Shown here one piece after another: positions 42,924 through 52,235 of a stretch of DNA of 64,000 nt. How positions within the stretch are numbered: the stretch's first letter is position 1; each line of letters starts with the position of its first letter. The notes under the pieces were generated by a model. The model searched no databases. It was given only the letters and a program-made list of their open reading frames with translations, and was not told the origin of the DNA. Source of the stretch: Microbispora catharanthi (lineage in GTDB: Bacteria > Actinomycetota > Actinomycetes > Streptosporangiales > Streptosporangiaceae). The stretch is from positions 124,001-188,000 of the forward strand of contig NZ_VDMA02000005.1 of the NCBI RefSeq assembly GCF_006334915.2, given 5' to 3'. Made by a program: the position numbers and the translations under genes.

Positions 42924-43601
42924 CTACCAACGGGCTCCGGCGGCCTCGACCAGGATCTTGAGCAGGTCCTCCGGGGCGTCGCGCATGAGGTTGTGCCCGC
43001 CGTCCAGCGCGTACGTCGTCCACGCGGGGTCCTCGCGCAGCCGCTCGTACGTCGGGGTGAAGGGAGACTCGCCCTGCCAGCCCGCCGCGTACACGTAAGT
43101 TCGGCGCCCGATGCGCGTGGGGTCGCCGGTCAGCCGGAGCGGCTGGAGCAGCGAGGCGATCGGGTGGGGGGTGGCCCGGGGGTCGAAGAACGGCAGCGGT
43201 CGCGTCGCGTAGCCGGTCTCCACCACGTCGGCGTACCACTGCCGTTCCCGGTCGGAGACCAGGCTCCAGCAGGAGTCGCCGTCCCCCGGCACGACGGCGT
43301 CCAGATAGACCAGACCGGCCACCCGGCCGGGCAGGCGGTCGGCGACGCCGGTGATCACCATTCCCCCGTAGCTGTGGCCGACCAGCACGGCGTCCCGGAC
43401 GTCCTCGGCCTCCAGCACCCCGGTGACGTCCCGGATGTGCGTGTCGAGGTTCACCGCGCCGTCCAGCAGGTGGGCGCGTTCGGCGAGCCCGGTCAACGTC
43501 GGCGCGACGGCCCGGTGCCCGTGGTGGCGCAGCCCCTCGCACAGCTCGCGGAAACACCAGCCGCCGTGGCACATGCCGGGGATCAGGACAAACGTGGTCA
43601 T
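42924..43601 (-). CDS. alpha/beta hydrolase
   Basis: 225 aa, starts MTTFVLIPGMCHGGWCF (oxyanion HGG). Nucleophile Ser is in GHSYGG, acid about in the LVYLDAVVPGDGDS region, and catalytic His in LDGGHNLMRDAPEDLL. This resembles the small esterase/hydroxynitrile-lyase-like group. GAGG lies before ATG 43601. Its start is 8 bases from the MFS stop on the same strand, so it is likely in the MFS operon under the TetR regulator. Substrate unknown. Confidence 0.9.
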   Translation of the reverse strand: MTTFVLIPGMCHGGWCFRELCEGLRHHGHRAVAPTLTGLAERAHLLDGAVNLDTHIRDVTGVLEAEDVRDAVLVGHSYGGMVITGVADRLPGRVAGLVYLDAVVPGDGDSCWSLVSDRERQWYADVVETGYATRPLPFFDPRATPHPIASLLQPLRLTGDPTRIGRRTYVYAAGWQGESPFTPTYERLREDPAWTTYALDGGHNLMRDAPEDLLKILVEAAGARW

Positions 43602-43609
43602 GCTGGACC

Positions 43610-44878
43610 TCACCATCTCGTGGACGCTTCAGCGTCGGGTGTCTTCTCGGCCGAACCCGCTCCGGCCCGGCGGGAGGGATTCGCGAACGCCGCGATCACA
43701 GCCGCGGCGGCGCACAGGATCGCGGTCCACGCCAGGGCGGCGGCGGTCGAGGTGTGGTCGGCGACGAGTCCGGCGAGCCACGGGCCCGCGGTCTGCCCGC
43801 CCGCGAAGATCGTGGTGAACGCCGCCAGGGTGGCCGTCCAGTCGGCGGGCGGGGTGTTCGCCTTGATGAGAGCGGTGACGGCGGCGGGCACGCCCATGAA
43901 CGTCGCCCCATAGAGGATCGCGGAGGCGAGGATGACCGGCGGCGCGGGCGCCGCCATCGCCAGCGCCGCGCCACCGCCCAGGAGACCGAGCAGCACGGCC
44001 AGGGCCCGGGTGCCGGGCCACTCCGCGGTCGGACGGCTCCACAGCGCGGGCGCCGCCACCACGGCCAGGCCGAGCGCCGTCCAGGTGAGCACCACCTGCC
44101 CGAGCGGCGCGTGCCGGTCGGCCAGGTAGGCGGACAGGAAGGTGATGTAGGTGATGTAACCGGCGGCGAACAGCAGGTAGGCCAGGGCGATCCCCCACAG
44201 TGGCCGCACGTGGACCCGCCCGGCGGTGGCGGCCTGCGCCTCTCCCCCCGCCTGCGCCTCCTCTCCCGCCTGCGCCTCCTCCCCCACCTGCGCCTCCTCG
44301 TCGGCCCGGGCGGCGGTCCAGCTCAGCAGCGCCGCCAGCCCGGCGGCCACGCCCAGGCCGGCCCAGGCCAGGTGAAGGTGGTCGCCCAGCGGCGGGATGC
44401 CGGCGCCGGCGACCACGATGCCCAGCCCGGCGCCCGCGAAGTACACGGTGATGGGCGTCCCGGAGGCGGCGCGGGCGGCGAGGCGCGACGCGATGACGCC
44501 GCCGGTGACGAACACCGCGGCGCCCGCCACCCCGGCGGCGGCTCTCGCCGCCAGCAGCACCGAATAGGCGTCGCTCGTCGCGGTGACCGCCAGCGCCAGC
44601 GCGGTGAGGACCATGCCCCACCGGAAGGTGACCGCCGTGCCCAGGCGGCGTACGACGACCGCGGTCACCAGCGCGCCGAGCAGATAGCCCAGCCCGTTCG
44701 CGGCGCTCATCGCCCCTGCTTCGGCCAGGGACCAGTGCAGTTCGTCCCGCATCGCCGGAAGGAGCAGCCCGTACGCGAAACGCGCCAGCCCGAGCGCCGA
44801 CGCGGTGCCGAGAGCCAGCCGCGCCGCCGGCCACGTCCCGCGCCGGGCCGGGGTGCCGATGGCGAGGAGGTCGGACAT
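43610..44878 (-). CDS. MFS transporter (YbfB/YjiJ-like)
   Basis: 422-aa, 12-helix transporter with the family's GLARFAYGLLLPAMRDEL opening and SAANGLGYLLGAL in helix 2. The loop between helices 6 and 7 holds a four-copy EEAQAG-type repeat. ATG at 44878 with GGGAG upstream. Divergent from a TetR gene; two copies of an ACCGATCGGT palindrome lie between them, so it is probably an efflux pump induced by its substrate through that repressor. Confidence 0.9.
   Translation of the reverse strand: MSDLLAIGTPARRGTWPAARLALGTASALGLARFAYGLLLPAMRDELHWSLAEAGAMSAANGLGYLLGALVTAVVVRRLGTAVTFRWGMVLTALALAVTATSDAYSVLLAARAAAGVAGAAVFVTGGVIASRLAARAASGTPITVYFAGAGLGIVVAGAGIPPLGDHLHLAWAGLGVAAGLAALLSWTAARADEEAQVGEEAQAGEEAQAGGEAQAATAGRVHVRPLWGIALAYLLFAAGYITYITFLSAYLADRHAPLGQVVLTWTALGLAVVAAPALWSRPTAEWPGTRALAVLLGLLGGGAALAMAAPAPPVILASAILYGATFMGVPAAVTALIKANTPPADWTATLAAFTTIFAGGQTAGPWLAGLVADHTSTAAALAWTAILCAAAAVIAAFANPSRRAGAGSAEKTPDAEASTRW
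44233..44304 (-). repeat. four 18-bp tandem repeats in the MFS cytoplasmic loop
   Basis: CCTGCGCCTC(C)TC... units of 18 bases, encoding EEAQAG/GEEAQV repeats. Confidence 0.85.
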
Positions 44879-44898
44879 GACGGACTCCCAGAGATCGA

Positions 44899-44908
44899 AC
44901 CGATCGGT
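44899..44908. promoter_or_regulatory. TetR operator, copy 1
   Basis: ACCGATCGGT, perfect palindrome, within TCGAACCGATCGGTAC that is repeated 38 bases away. Confidence 0.75.
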
Positions 44909-44936
44909 ACGATCTCGGAGCGTAGCAGTGCATCGA

Positions 44937-44946
44937 ACCGATCGGT
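44937..44946. promoter_or_regulatory. TetR operator, copy 2, touching the TetR -10 box
   Basis: Second ACCGATCGGT. Its last base begins the TACCAT (44946-44951) -10 element that lies 6 nt before the TetR ATG, so binding would block its own promoter. Confidence 0.75.
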
Positions 44947-44957
44947 ACCATCTGGGT

Positions 44958-45557
44958 ATGCCGGTTCCCAAGGGCTCGACGATCGACCCGGAGCGCACCC
45001 GCGCCGCCATCCTGGAGGCGGCCACCACCGTGCTGTACGAGCGCGGGCTCGACGGCGTCGGCGTCGCCGAGCTGTGCGCCCTCGTCGGGGTGTCGAAGGA
45101 GACGCTCTATCGGCACTTCGGCACGAAGGACGGCCTCGTGGAGGCCATGCTCCGGGCCCGCAGCGAACGGGTGAGCCGCTGGCTGGCCGAGGCCGCCGCG
45201 GCGGCCGGGGACGACCCTCACGACCAGCTCGCCGCGGTGTTCGACACGCTGGGCGAGTGGTACGAGGACCCGGCCTTCCGCGGCTGCGCGATGGTGAACG
45301 CGGCGACCCAGCATCACGTCGAGGCCGTGCGCGCCGTCACCACGCGCCACCTCGACCGATACCTCGACCTGCTGACCGGCATCGCCGAGCGCGCCGGAGC
45401 CGCCGATCCGCCCCTCCTGGGACGCCAGTTGCTCATGCTGGTCGAAGGCGCCACCGTCGTCGCCGCGCACCACGGCACGGCCGGCACGGGCGAGCAGGCC
45501 CGCCAGGCGGCGCTCGCCCTGCTGTCGGCCGCCGCCCGGACCGGCGGCGGAGACTGA
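44958..45557 (+). CDS. TetR-family repressor
   Basis: 199 aa with N-terminal HTH (RAAILEAATTVLYERGLDGVGVAELCALVGVSKETLYRHFGTKDGLVEAML) and a C-terminal ligand domain. The ATG lies 6 nt after TACCAT with no ribosome site, a leaderless layout. Divergent from the MFS pump; the duplicated ACCGATCGGT site supports autoregulation and control of the pump. Convergent with der, 20 bases away. Confidence 0.94.
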   Translation: MPVPKGSTIDPERTRAAILEAATTVLYERGLDGVGVAELCALVGVSKETLYRHFGTKDGLVEAMLRARSERVSRWLAEAAAAAGDDPHDQLAAVFDTLGEWYEDPAFRGCAMVNAATQHHVEAVRAVTTRHLDRYLDLLTGIAERAGAADPPLLGRQLLMLVEGATVVAAHHGTAGTGEQARQAALALLSAAARTGGGD

Positions 45558-45577
45558 CGCCCCGGGCCGGCCGCGGG

Positions 45578-47008
45578 TTACTTCTTCTTGCGCTTCTCGC
45601 GGATCTTCATCGTCACCTCGATCGGAGAGCCCGCGAAGCCGAACTCCTCGCGGATGCGGCGCTCGAGGAACCGGCGGTAGGTCTCCTCCAGGAACGCCGA
45701 GGTGAACAGCACGAACTTCGGCGGCTCCGTGGACGCCTGGGTGGCGAACAGGATCTTCGGCTGCCGGCCGCCGCGCACCGGCGGCGGAGTGGCCTGCAGC
45801 AGCTCGGTGAGGAACTGGTTGAGCCGGGCCGTCGGCACCCGCGTGCCCCACGAGTCCAGGGCCCGTTCGATGGCCGGGGCCAGCTTCTCGACGTGGCGGC
45901 CGGTCTTCGCCGAGATGTTCACCCGCAGCGCCCAGGGCGTGCGGACGAGCTGCCGGTCGATCTCCTTCTCCAGGTAGTACCGCCGGTCCTCGTCGACCAG
46001 GTCCCACTTGTTGAACGCGACCACCATGGCCCGGCCCGACTCGATGACCAGGCCGAGGATTCGCAGGTCCTGCTCGGTCAGCACCTCGGAGGCGTCGATC
46101 AGCACGACCGCGACCTCCGCCCGCTCCAGCGCGGCCCGCGTGCGCATCGCCGCGTAGAAGTCCGCGCCCTTCAGCTCGCGGTCCCGCCGCCGGATGCCGG
46201 CCGTGTCGATGAACCGGTACGTCGTGCCGCCCAGCTCGATCAGCTCGTCGACCGGGTCGCGGGTGGTGCCGGCCATCGGGTCGACGAGCACCCGCTCCTC
46301 CCCGGCGAGCTTGTTGAGCAGCGACGACTTGCCCACGTTGGGCTTGCCGAGGAGGGCGATCCGGCGCGGGCCCCGCCGCTCGCCGAACGTCTGCGGCGGC
46401 GTCTCGGGCAGCGCGTCGAGCACGATGTCGAGCAGGTCGCCGCTGGCGCGGCCGTGCAGGGCGGAGACGGGGTGCGGCTCGCCCAGGCCGAGCGACCACA
46501 GCCCGGTCGCCTCCAGCTCCATCTGCTGGTTGTCGACCTTGTTGGCGGCCAGCACGACCGGCTTGCCCGAGCGGCGCAGGACCGCGCCGACGGCCTCGTC
46601 GGAGTCGGTGACCCCGACGCTGGCGTCCACCACGAAGAGGATCACGTCGGCCAGCTCGGCCGCGATCTGCGCCTGCTCGGCGATGCGCAGGGCCATACCG
46701 GTCGCGTCGGGGTCCCAGCCGCCGGTGTCGACCAGCGTGAACCGCCGGCCCCGCCAGGTCGCCTCGTACGTGACCCGGTCGCGGGTCACGCCGGGCACGT
46801 CCTCCACGACCGCCTCACGACGGCCGATGATGCGGTTGACCAGTGTCGACTTGCCGACATTGGGGCGCCCCACCACGGCGACGACCGGCAGCGGGCCCGA
46901 GTCGGGCTCCCGCTCCGCCTCCTCCGTGGAAAGCTCGGCGAGCTCGGCCTCGATCCAGCCGCCCTCGTCCTCGTCGTACTCCCCCGTCACGTCCATACCC
47001 TGCCTCAT
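45578..47008 (-). CDS. der: ribosome assembly GTPase Der (EngA)
   Basis: 476 aa with the two tandem GTPase domains unique to Der and a KH-like C-terminus ending in Lys-rich [10 protein letters not shown]1 motifs are GRPNVGKST and [10 protein letters not shown]3 DTGGW and DTAGIRR; G4 NKVD and NKWD. It matures the 50S subunit. ATG at 47008 is taken because of GGGAAGAG upstream; ATG 46996 is an alternative. It follows cmk by 144 bases. The acidic N-terminal tail of about 40 residues is typical of actinobacteria. Confidence 0.95.
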   Translation of the reverse strand: MRQGMDVTGEYDEDEGGWIEAELAELSTEEAEREPDSGPLPVVAVVGRPNVGKSTLVNRIIGRREAVVEDVPGVTRDRVTYEATWRGRRFTLVDTGGWDPDATGMALRIAEQAQIAAELADVILFVVDASVGVTDSDEAVGAVLRRSGKPVVLAANKVDNQQMELEATGLWSLGLGEPHPVSALHGRASGDLLDIVLDALPETPPQTFGERRGPRRIALLGKPNVGKSSLLNKLAGEERVLVDPMAGTTRDPVDELIELGGTTYRFIDTAGIRRRDRELKGADFYAAMRTRAALERAEVAVVLIDASEVLTEQDLRILGLVIESGRAMVVAFNKWDLVDEDRRYYLEKEIDRQLVRTPWALRVNISAKTGRHVEKLAPAIERALDSWGTRVPTARLNQFLTELLQATPPPVRGGRQPKILFATQASTEPPKFVLFTSAFLEETYRRFLERRIREEFGFAGSPIEVTMKIREKRKKK

Positions 47009-47152
47009 CGGCTCTTCCCGTTCTCCCCGGCCTCCCGTGAGGCCTCCCGGCGGACCGCTTCCGGGGCCGGGCTCGTTCGTACGTCGCACCGCGCGGCCCA
47101 CTCCGGCGCGGCGGACGCGGCGCGGGAAGCGGTCAGGCGGTGCGTGCGGGCG

Positions 47153-47821
47153 TCAGACCCGCTCCTTGACGAGCCGGAGCACCTCGGCGATCACCTCGTC
47201 CAGGTCCAGCGGCGTCGTGTCCAGTTCCACCGCGTCCGCGGCCATCGCCAGCGGGTCGGCCTTGCGCGTCGAGTCGAGGGCGTCGCGCCGGGCCATCGCG
47301 GCCCTCTGCGCCTCCACGGTCGTCCCGTCCAGCTCGGCAGTACGGCGCAGGGCGCGCGCCTCGGCGCTCGCCGTGAGGTAGATCTTGACGGGCGCGTCCG
47401 GCGCGACCACGGTGCCGATGTCGCGGCCCTCGACCACGATCCCGCCGCCAGGCAGGGACTCGGCGATGATCTCCCGCTGCAGGGCCACCAGCCGGTGGCG
47501 CACCTCGGGCACGGCGCTCACGGCCGACACCGCGCCGGTCACCTCGGGGCCGCGGATCGGCCCGTTGACGTCGACGCCGTCCACGGTGACGCCCGGCGCG
47601 TCAGGGTCGGTGCTCATCACGAGTGTGGGCTCGGCGGACCTCGCGGCGATCTCGGCGGCGTCCTCCAGGTTCACGCCCTGATCAAGCATCCACCAGGTGA
47701 CCGCGCGGTACATGGCGCCCGTGTCGAGGTATCGCAGGCCCAGCGCCCGCGCGACGCCTCGCGAGGCACTCGACTTGCCCGATCCCGAGGGACCGTCCAT
47801 GGCGACGACCAGACCCGACAC
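47153..47821 (-). CDS. cmk: cytidylate kinase
   Basis: 222 aa, phosphorylates CMP/dCMP. P-loop GPSGSGKSS, YLDTGAMYRA and the GRDIGTVVAPDAPVKIYLTAS region identify it. GTG at 47821 with AAGGAG 6 nt upstream; the longer frame lacks a ribosome site. In most actinobacteria it directly follows tyrA; here nearly 6 kb of regulator/transporter genes lie between them. Confidence 0.95.
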   Translation of the reverse strand: MSGLVVAMDGPSGSGKSSASRGVARALGLRYLDTGAMYRAVTWWMLDQGVNLEDAAEIAARSAEPTLVMSTDPDAPGVTVDGVDVNGPIRGPEVTGAVSAVSAVPEVRHRLVALQREIIAESLPGGGIVVEGRDIGTVVAPDAPVKIYLTASAEARALRRTAELDGTTVEAQRAAMARRDALDSTRKADPLAMAADAVELDTTPLDLDEVIAEVLRLVKERV

Positions 47822-47954
47822 CGGCTCTCCTTCTCCCCTTCGAATCGTCGTCCCCGAGGCTACCGGGATACCGCCGGAAAGCATGCATCGGCGACGGGAC
47901 AGGGCCTCCCGCGCGATCACCTCGGGCTCGCCGGCCGCACCCGCGAGACGGCTC

Positions 47955-48599
47955 TCAGGCGGTCTCCTCGGTGGTCCCGCCGATCAGCCGGGCCGCCTGC
48001 GCCTCCTGGGCCAGGCGGCGCAGGGAGGCGATCACGGGGTCGCCGAGAGCGGTCCAGATCACGATCGCCTCGGCCATGGCGTGCAGGTCGCCCCGCCGGC
48101 TGATCGCCCGCACCTCCGTGTCCGCCAGGTGCTCGGCGGTCTCGGCGTAGGTCTCCAGCAGGTCCAGGTAGTCGTCCTCACCGAGGCGCCGCAGGGTCGC
48201 CAGCGCGTCGGCCAGCGTCCGCCTGGCCGGATTGCCCGGCTTGACCTGCCAGCCCCGCCGGGCGATCAACTCGTCGACCTGCGCTGCGGCCTCGTCCCAG
48301 ACGTCGTCCTCGGCGCGTTCCCTGGGCGGGGTCAGCGCGTACTGCGCCTTGCCGAGCACGTCGAACTCCGAGATGCCGGAGGAGAAGATCAGCGCGAGCG
48401 CCTCGCGGGCCGAGGCCACCGGCAGCCCGCCGACCTCGACCAGCGCCCTGGCCAGCCGAAGCCGCCTGACGTGCTCCTCGCCGTACCGCGCCTGGTTGGG
48501 GCCGGTCCGCTCTCCCTGCGGGACCAGCCCCTCCCGCATGTAGTACTTGATGGTGGGGATCGGGACCCCGGTCCGCCTGCTCAGCTCCGCGATCCGCAT
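47955..48599 (-). CDS. MerR-family regulator
   Basis: 214 aa: HTH MRIAELSRRTGVPIPTIKYYMREGLVPQGERTGPNQARYGEEHVRRL, then a helical effector domain. ATG at 48599 with GGGAGAGG. Divergent from the MMPL transporter across 127 bases that hold two GATAG-type palindromes; it probably regulates that pump. The effector part has few Cys, so a metal sensor is unlikely. Confidence 0.92.
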   Translation of the reverse strand: MRIAELSRRTGVPIPTIKYYMREGLVPQGERTGPNQARYGEEHVRRLRLARALVEVGGLPVASAREALALIFSSGISEFDVLGKAQYALTPPRERAEDDVWDEAAAQVDELIARRGWQVKPGNPARRTLADALATLRRLGEDDYLDLLETYAETAEHLADTEVRAISRRGDLHAMAEAIVIWTALGDPVIASLRRLAQEAQAARLIGGTTEETA

Positions 48600-48662
48600 G
48601 TCCCTCTCCCTCGCCGCACCCTCACAGGATAGGCCCGGGGCTTGCCCGCACCCACGGATATG

Positions 48663-48703
48663 GATAGCGTCGCTATCGATCAATTATGGATAGTGGCACT
48701 CTC
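48663..48703. promoter_or_regulatory. MerR operator pair upstream of the MMPL gene
   Basis: GATAGCG-T-CGCTATC (48663-48677, perfect) and GATAGTG-G-CACTCTC (48689-48703, one mismatch), 26 bases apart, both inside a TATGGATAG direct repeat. TACTAT at 48704-48709 may be the -10 box. Confidence 0.65.
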
Positions 48704-48726
48704 TACTATTGAAATGGGGGAAGCGC

Positions 48727-50907
48727 ATGTTCGGCGCTCTGGGCCGCTTCGCGGTCCGTCACCGTCGCCTGATCCTGCTGGGCGCGCTGCTGTTCACCGT
48801 GGTCGCGGGCGCGTGGGGAGTCGGCGTCTTCGGCCGCCTCGGTGGCGGCGCGGGCTTCGACGACCCCGGCAGCCCGTCCTCGCACGCCGACCGGCTGCTC
48901 GCCGGTCCGCTGGGCCGTCACACGGCCGACGTCGTCGTCCTGTACGAAAGCGACCGCCTCACCGTGGACGACCCCGCCTTCGCCGGGCCCGTACGCCGGG
49001 CCCTCGACGCGCTCCCCCGTCAGGGCATCGTGCGGCTGGAGTCGTACTGGTCGACCGGCTCGCCCGGCTTCGTGTCGGAGGACCGGCACGCGACGTACGT
49101 CACCGTGCAGTTCCGCTCCCCCGACGACCAGGAGCGCGTACGAGCCCTGCGCGGCATCCGGGACAGGTTCGAGGTCGAGGGCCCGGCCGTGCGGTTCGGC
49201 GGCATCACCGCGATGACCGACCAGGTCAACAGCACGATCGCGCACGACATCGGCCTGGCCGAGGCGATCTCGGTTCCGATCCTGCTGATCCTGCTGGCGG
49301 TGGTCTTCCGCAGCCTCATGGCGGCGGCGCTGCCCCTGGCCGTCGGCGTGGTCGCCGCGCTCGGCACGATGGCGGTGCTGCGCCTGGTCACGCTGGTCGC
49401 CGACGTCTCGACGTTCGCCATCCAGGTCGTCACGGTGCTCGGCCTCGGCCTGGCGATCGACTACGCGCTGCTCGCGGTCACCCGGTTCAGGGAGGAGCTC
49501 GGCAGGGGCGCGTCCGTCGCGACGGCGGTGGAACGGACGACGGCCACGGCCGGCCGGACGATCGCGTTCTCCGGCGCGGTCGTGGCGCTGTCGTTCGCGG
49601 GCCTCGCGGTGTTCCCTTCGCGGTTCCTGCTGTCGATGGCGTACGCGGGCGCCGCCACGGTCGTCCTGGCCGTGCTGACCTCCCTCACCGTGCTGCCCGC
49701 GCTGCTGGCGGCCCTCGGCCGACGGGTCGGCCAAAGGGGGCTCGGCCGGCAGGCCGGCCAAAGGGGGCTGGGCCGCGCCCGGCCCGCCGCCTCCGGCGCG
49801 CGGTGGTATCGCCTGGCCCACGCCGTCATGCGGCGGCCCCTCGCGAGCGCGCTCGCCGTCGTCGCGGCGCTCGTGGCGCTCGGCCTGCCGTTCCTCGGCG
49901 TGAACTGGGCCAGGCCCGGCGACTGGGTGCTGCCCTCCGGCGCCGACGCGCGCGCCGTGACCCGGGAACTGGCCGAGCGCTTCACCGCCGACCCCGCCAA
50001 GATCGTGACGGCCGTCGTCGAGGCGCCGCGCGCCCTGGACAGGGCGGCGCTGGACGGCTACGCCGCCCGCCTGGACGCCGTGTCCGGAGTGGAGAGCGCG
50101 GCCGTCACCGGGACCACCGGCGCTCTCGCCAGGATCACCCTCGGCTACGCGATGGACCCGATGTCTCGCGCGGCCGTGCGGATGGTCGAGGACCTGCGGG
50201 CCGTGCCGCCTCCGGCCGGGGCCGTCGCGTCGTTCACCGGGATGCCCGCCTCACGGGTGGACATCGTGGACATGGTCGTCACCCGCCTGCCGTGGATGGC
50301 GCTGTTCGTGGCCGTCGTGTCGATCGCCCTGATGTTCCTGGCGTTCGGTTCGGTGATCCTGCCGATCAAGTCGGTGCTGCTGAACCTGTTGTCGCTGTCG
50401 GCGTCCTTCGGCGCCATCAAGCTGATCTTCCAGGACGGCCGGCTGGCCGGGCTGCTCGGCTTCGAGCCCGTCGGGGCCGTCGACGTGAACTTCCCCGTGC
50501 TGATCGTTGCGATCGCCTTCGGGCTGGCGATGGACTACGAGATGTTCCTCCTGTCGCGCGTACGCGAGGAGCGCGAGCGCGGGGCCGATCCCGCGGAGGC
50601 GATGGCGCGCGGGCTGGCCAGGACGGCCGGGGTGGTCACCAGCGCCGCCCTCCTCGTCGCCGTGTCCGTCGCGGGCTTCGCCTTCTCCAGCGTGACGATC
50701 ATGAAGATGATCGGCGTGGGCCTGGTGATCGCGGTCGCCGTGGACGCGACGATCGTGCGCGGCCTGCTGGTGCCTGCCACCATGCGGCTGCTCGGCGAAC
50801 GGGCGTGGTGGGCGCCCCGGCCCCTGGCCCGATGGTGGCGGCGGCACGGCCTGCCGGAGCACGCTCCCGCGGTACCCTGCCCCGAGGAGGCGGTCCCCAG
50901 CCTCTGA
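48727..50907 (+). CDS. MMPL-family RND transporter
   Basis: 726-aa membrane transporter with about 11-12 helices and two periplasmic loops. It carries the family's Asp-Tyr motifs: GLGLAIDYALL in helix 4 and AFGLAMDYEMFLLSRVREE in helix 10, giving the proton-relay Asp/Tyr pairs. A duplicated nonapeptide (RVGQRGLGR / QAGQRGLGR) sits in the central loop. ATG at 48727 with GGGGGAAG upstream. The divergent MerR regulator probably induces it. Expected role: export of lipids, pigments or drugs. Confidence 0.93.
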   Translation: MFGALGRFAVRHRRLILLGALLFTVVAGAWGVGVFGRLGGGAGFDDPGSPSSHADRLLAGPLGRHTADVVVLYESDRLTVDDPAFAGPVRRALDALPRQGIVRLESYWSTGSPGFVSEDRHATYVTVQFRSPDDQERVRALRGIRDRFEVEGPAVRFGGITAMTDQVNSTIAHDIGLAEAISVPILLILLAVVFRSLMAAALPLAVGVVAALGTMAVLRLVTLVADVSTFAIQVVTVLGLGLAIDYALLAVTRFREELGRGASVATAVERTTATAGRTIAFSGAVVALSFAGLAVFPSRFLLSMAYAGAATVVLAVLTSLTVLPALLAALGRRVGQRGLGRQAGQRGLGRARPAASGARWYRLAHAVMRRPLASALAVVAALVALGLPFLGVNWARPGDWVLPSGADARAVTRELAERFTADPAKIVTAVVEAPRALDRAALDGYAARLDAVSGVESAAVTGTTGALARITLGYAMDPMSRAAVRMVEDLRAVPPPAGAVASFTGMPASRVDIVDMVVTRLPWMALFVAVVSIALMFLAFGSVILPIKSVLLNLLSLSASFGAIKLIFQDGRLAGLLGFEPVGAVDVNFPVLIVAIAFGLAMDYEMFLLSRVREERERGADPAEAMARGLARTAGVVTSAALLVAVSVAGFAFSSVTIMKMIGVGLVIAVAVDATIVRGLLVPATMRLLGERAWWAPRPLARWWRRHGLPEHAPAVPCPEEAVPSL
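49723..49776 (+). repeat. 27-bp tandem duplication in the MMPL gene
   Basis: Two copies of a nine-codon unit in the cytoplasmic linker between the two halves of the transporter. Confidence 0.8.
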
Positions 50908-50992
50908 GGTCGGGCCTTCCGCGCGCCGGTTCCGCGCTCGCTCCGCGCTCGTTCCGGGCCCCCGCGCATCCTCCTGTAGCTTCCTCCGCGTG

Positions 50993-51023
50993 TTGACCTT
51001 GCCCCTGGGTGAAGCCCCAGCAT
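50993..51023 (+). promoter_or_regulatory. MerR-type promoter with 19-base spacer
   Basis: TTGACC (-35), 19-base spacer containing the dyad CTTGCCCCTGGGTGAAG, then CAGCAT (-10). Over-long 19-base spacers with a central dyad are the hallmark of MerR-activated promoters. Confidence 0.65.
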
Positions 51024-51062
51024 CGTCGGCACCGGCCATGGCGGCCGGGACGAGGAGGAGTG

Positions 51063-52235
51063 GTGCGGGAGCTGCTGACCATCGGGACGTTCGCACGGGC
51101 CGCCCGGCTGTCGCCCAAGGCGCTACGGCTGTACGACGAGGTCGGGCTGCTGCGGCCGGCCGCGGTGGACGGCGAGTCGGGATACCGCTACTACGACCCG
51201 GCCCAGCTGGAGCGGGCCCGCCTGATCGCCTGGTTGCGGCGGCTCGGCATGCCGCTGGCGCGCATCCGGCGGGTGTGCGACCTGCCCGTGCCGGACGCGG
51301 CCGAGGAGGTGGCCGCCTATTGGCGGCACGTCACGGCCGAGACCGAGGCCCGGGGCCGGCTCGCCGCCTTCCTCGTCGACCACCTGTCGGGAAGGGGCAG
51401 CACCGTGAAGGACACCACGACCATGCCGGGGATCCGTTACGCCGCCCGGTCGGAGCCGGGACCGGTGCGGACGAGCAACGAGGACGTCGCGTACGCCGGC
51501 GAGCGGTTGCTGGCGGTGGCCGACGGGATGCGCGGCCCGGGCGGCGACCGCGCCGGCGCGGCGGCCGTCGACGCGCTCAAGCGCCTGCAGACCCTGTCCG
51601 TGCTCCCCGAGGACCTGCTCGGCGCGCTCGCCGACGCCGTCGGCGACGCCGAGCGGGCGATCCGGGACATCGCCGCCTCGACACCCTCGGGAGAGGCGGT
51701 CACCACGCTGACCGCGCTCGTGTGGTCCGGGTCGCGGCTGGCGCTGGTGCACATCGGCGACAGCCGGGCGTACCTCTTCCGCGACGGGGGACTGTTCCAG
51801 ATCACCCACGACCACTCGTATGTGCAGTCGTTGATCGACGAGGGCCGGCTCACCCCGGAGGAGGCCGTCTCCCACCCCCGGCGCTCGCTTCTGGTACGCG
51901 CGCTGACCGGCACAGGATCGTCCCTGCCTGATCTGTCGATGCACGAGGCCGTCCCCGGCGACCGTTACCTGCTCTGCACGGACGGCCTGCCGGGTGTCGT
52001 GCCGGTCGGCGTGCTGCGCGAGACGCTCGCCGGTCCCGGCGGTCCGCGGCAGGTCGCCGACGAGCTGATCGACCGGGCGTACGCCGCCGGCGCCCCCGAC
52101 AACGTGGCCTGCGTGGTCGCCGACGTGGTGGCCGACGTGGTGGCCGACACCGCGGCAGACAACGCGGCTGACACGGTGGCTGACACGGCGGCGGAGGGAT
52201 CCCCGGCCGCCGGCGACGGCGGGGCCGCGCGATGA
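51063..52235 (+). CDS. MerR DNA-binding domain fused to a PP2C-type protein phosphatase
   Basis: 390 aa. Residues about 1-110 form a MerR HTH and dimer helix (LLTIGTFARAARLSPKALRLYDEVGLLRP). About 130-365 is a PP2C Ser/Thr phosphatase with VRTSNEDVAYAG, VADGM, ALVHIGDSRAYLFRDG, LLCTDGL and APDNVACVV, so the metal-binding Asps are all there. The C-terminus is a DVVA/DTAA tandem repeat. The GTG start (51063, or 51060) is right after a GGAGGAG run. The gene overlaps the next MFS gene (ATGA). It suggests transcription control of an exporter tied to a phosphatase; the substrate is unknown. Confidence 0.88.
   Translation: MRELLTIGTFARAARLSPKALRLYDEVGLLRPAAVDGESGYRYYDPAQLERARLIAWLRRLGMPLARIRRVCDLPVPDAAEEVAAYWRHVTAETEARGRLAAFLVDHLSGRGSTVKDTTTMPGIRYAARSEPGPVRTSNEDVAYAGERLLAVADGMRGPGGDRAGAAAVDALKRLQTLSVLPEDLLGALADAVGDAERAIRDIAASTPSGEAVTTLTALVWSGSRLALVHIGDSRAYLFRDGGLFQITHDHSYVQSLIDEGRLTPEEAVSHPRRSLLVRALTGTGSSLPDLSMHEAVPGDRYLLCTDGLPGVVPVGVLRETLAGPGGPRQVADELIDRAYAAGAPDNVACVVADVVADVVADTAADNAADTVADTAAEGSPAAGDGGAAR
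52122..52193 (+). repeat. six 12-bp in-frame repeats at the C-terminus of the MerR-PP2C gene
   Basis: GAC-(GTG/ACC/AAC/ACG)-(GTG/GCG)-GC(N) units encode DVVA DVVA DTAA DNAA DTVA DTAA. Confidence 0.85.

Noticed and set aside
43754..48103. 1449-codon plus-strand open frame
   Set aside because: Runs antisense through the MFS, der and cmk genes and through the TetR gene in another frame; these have unmistakable motifs, so it is a high-GC artefact.
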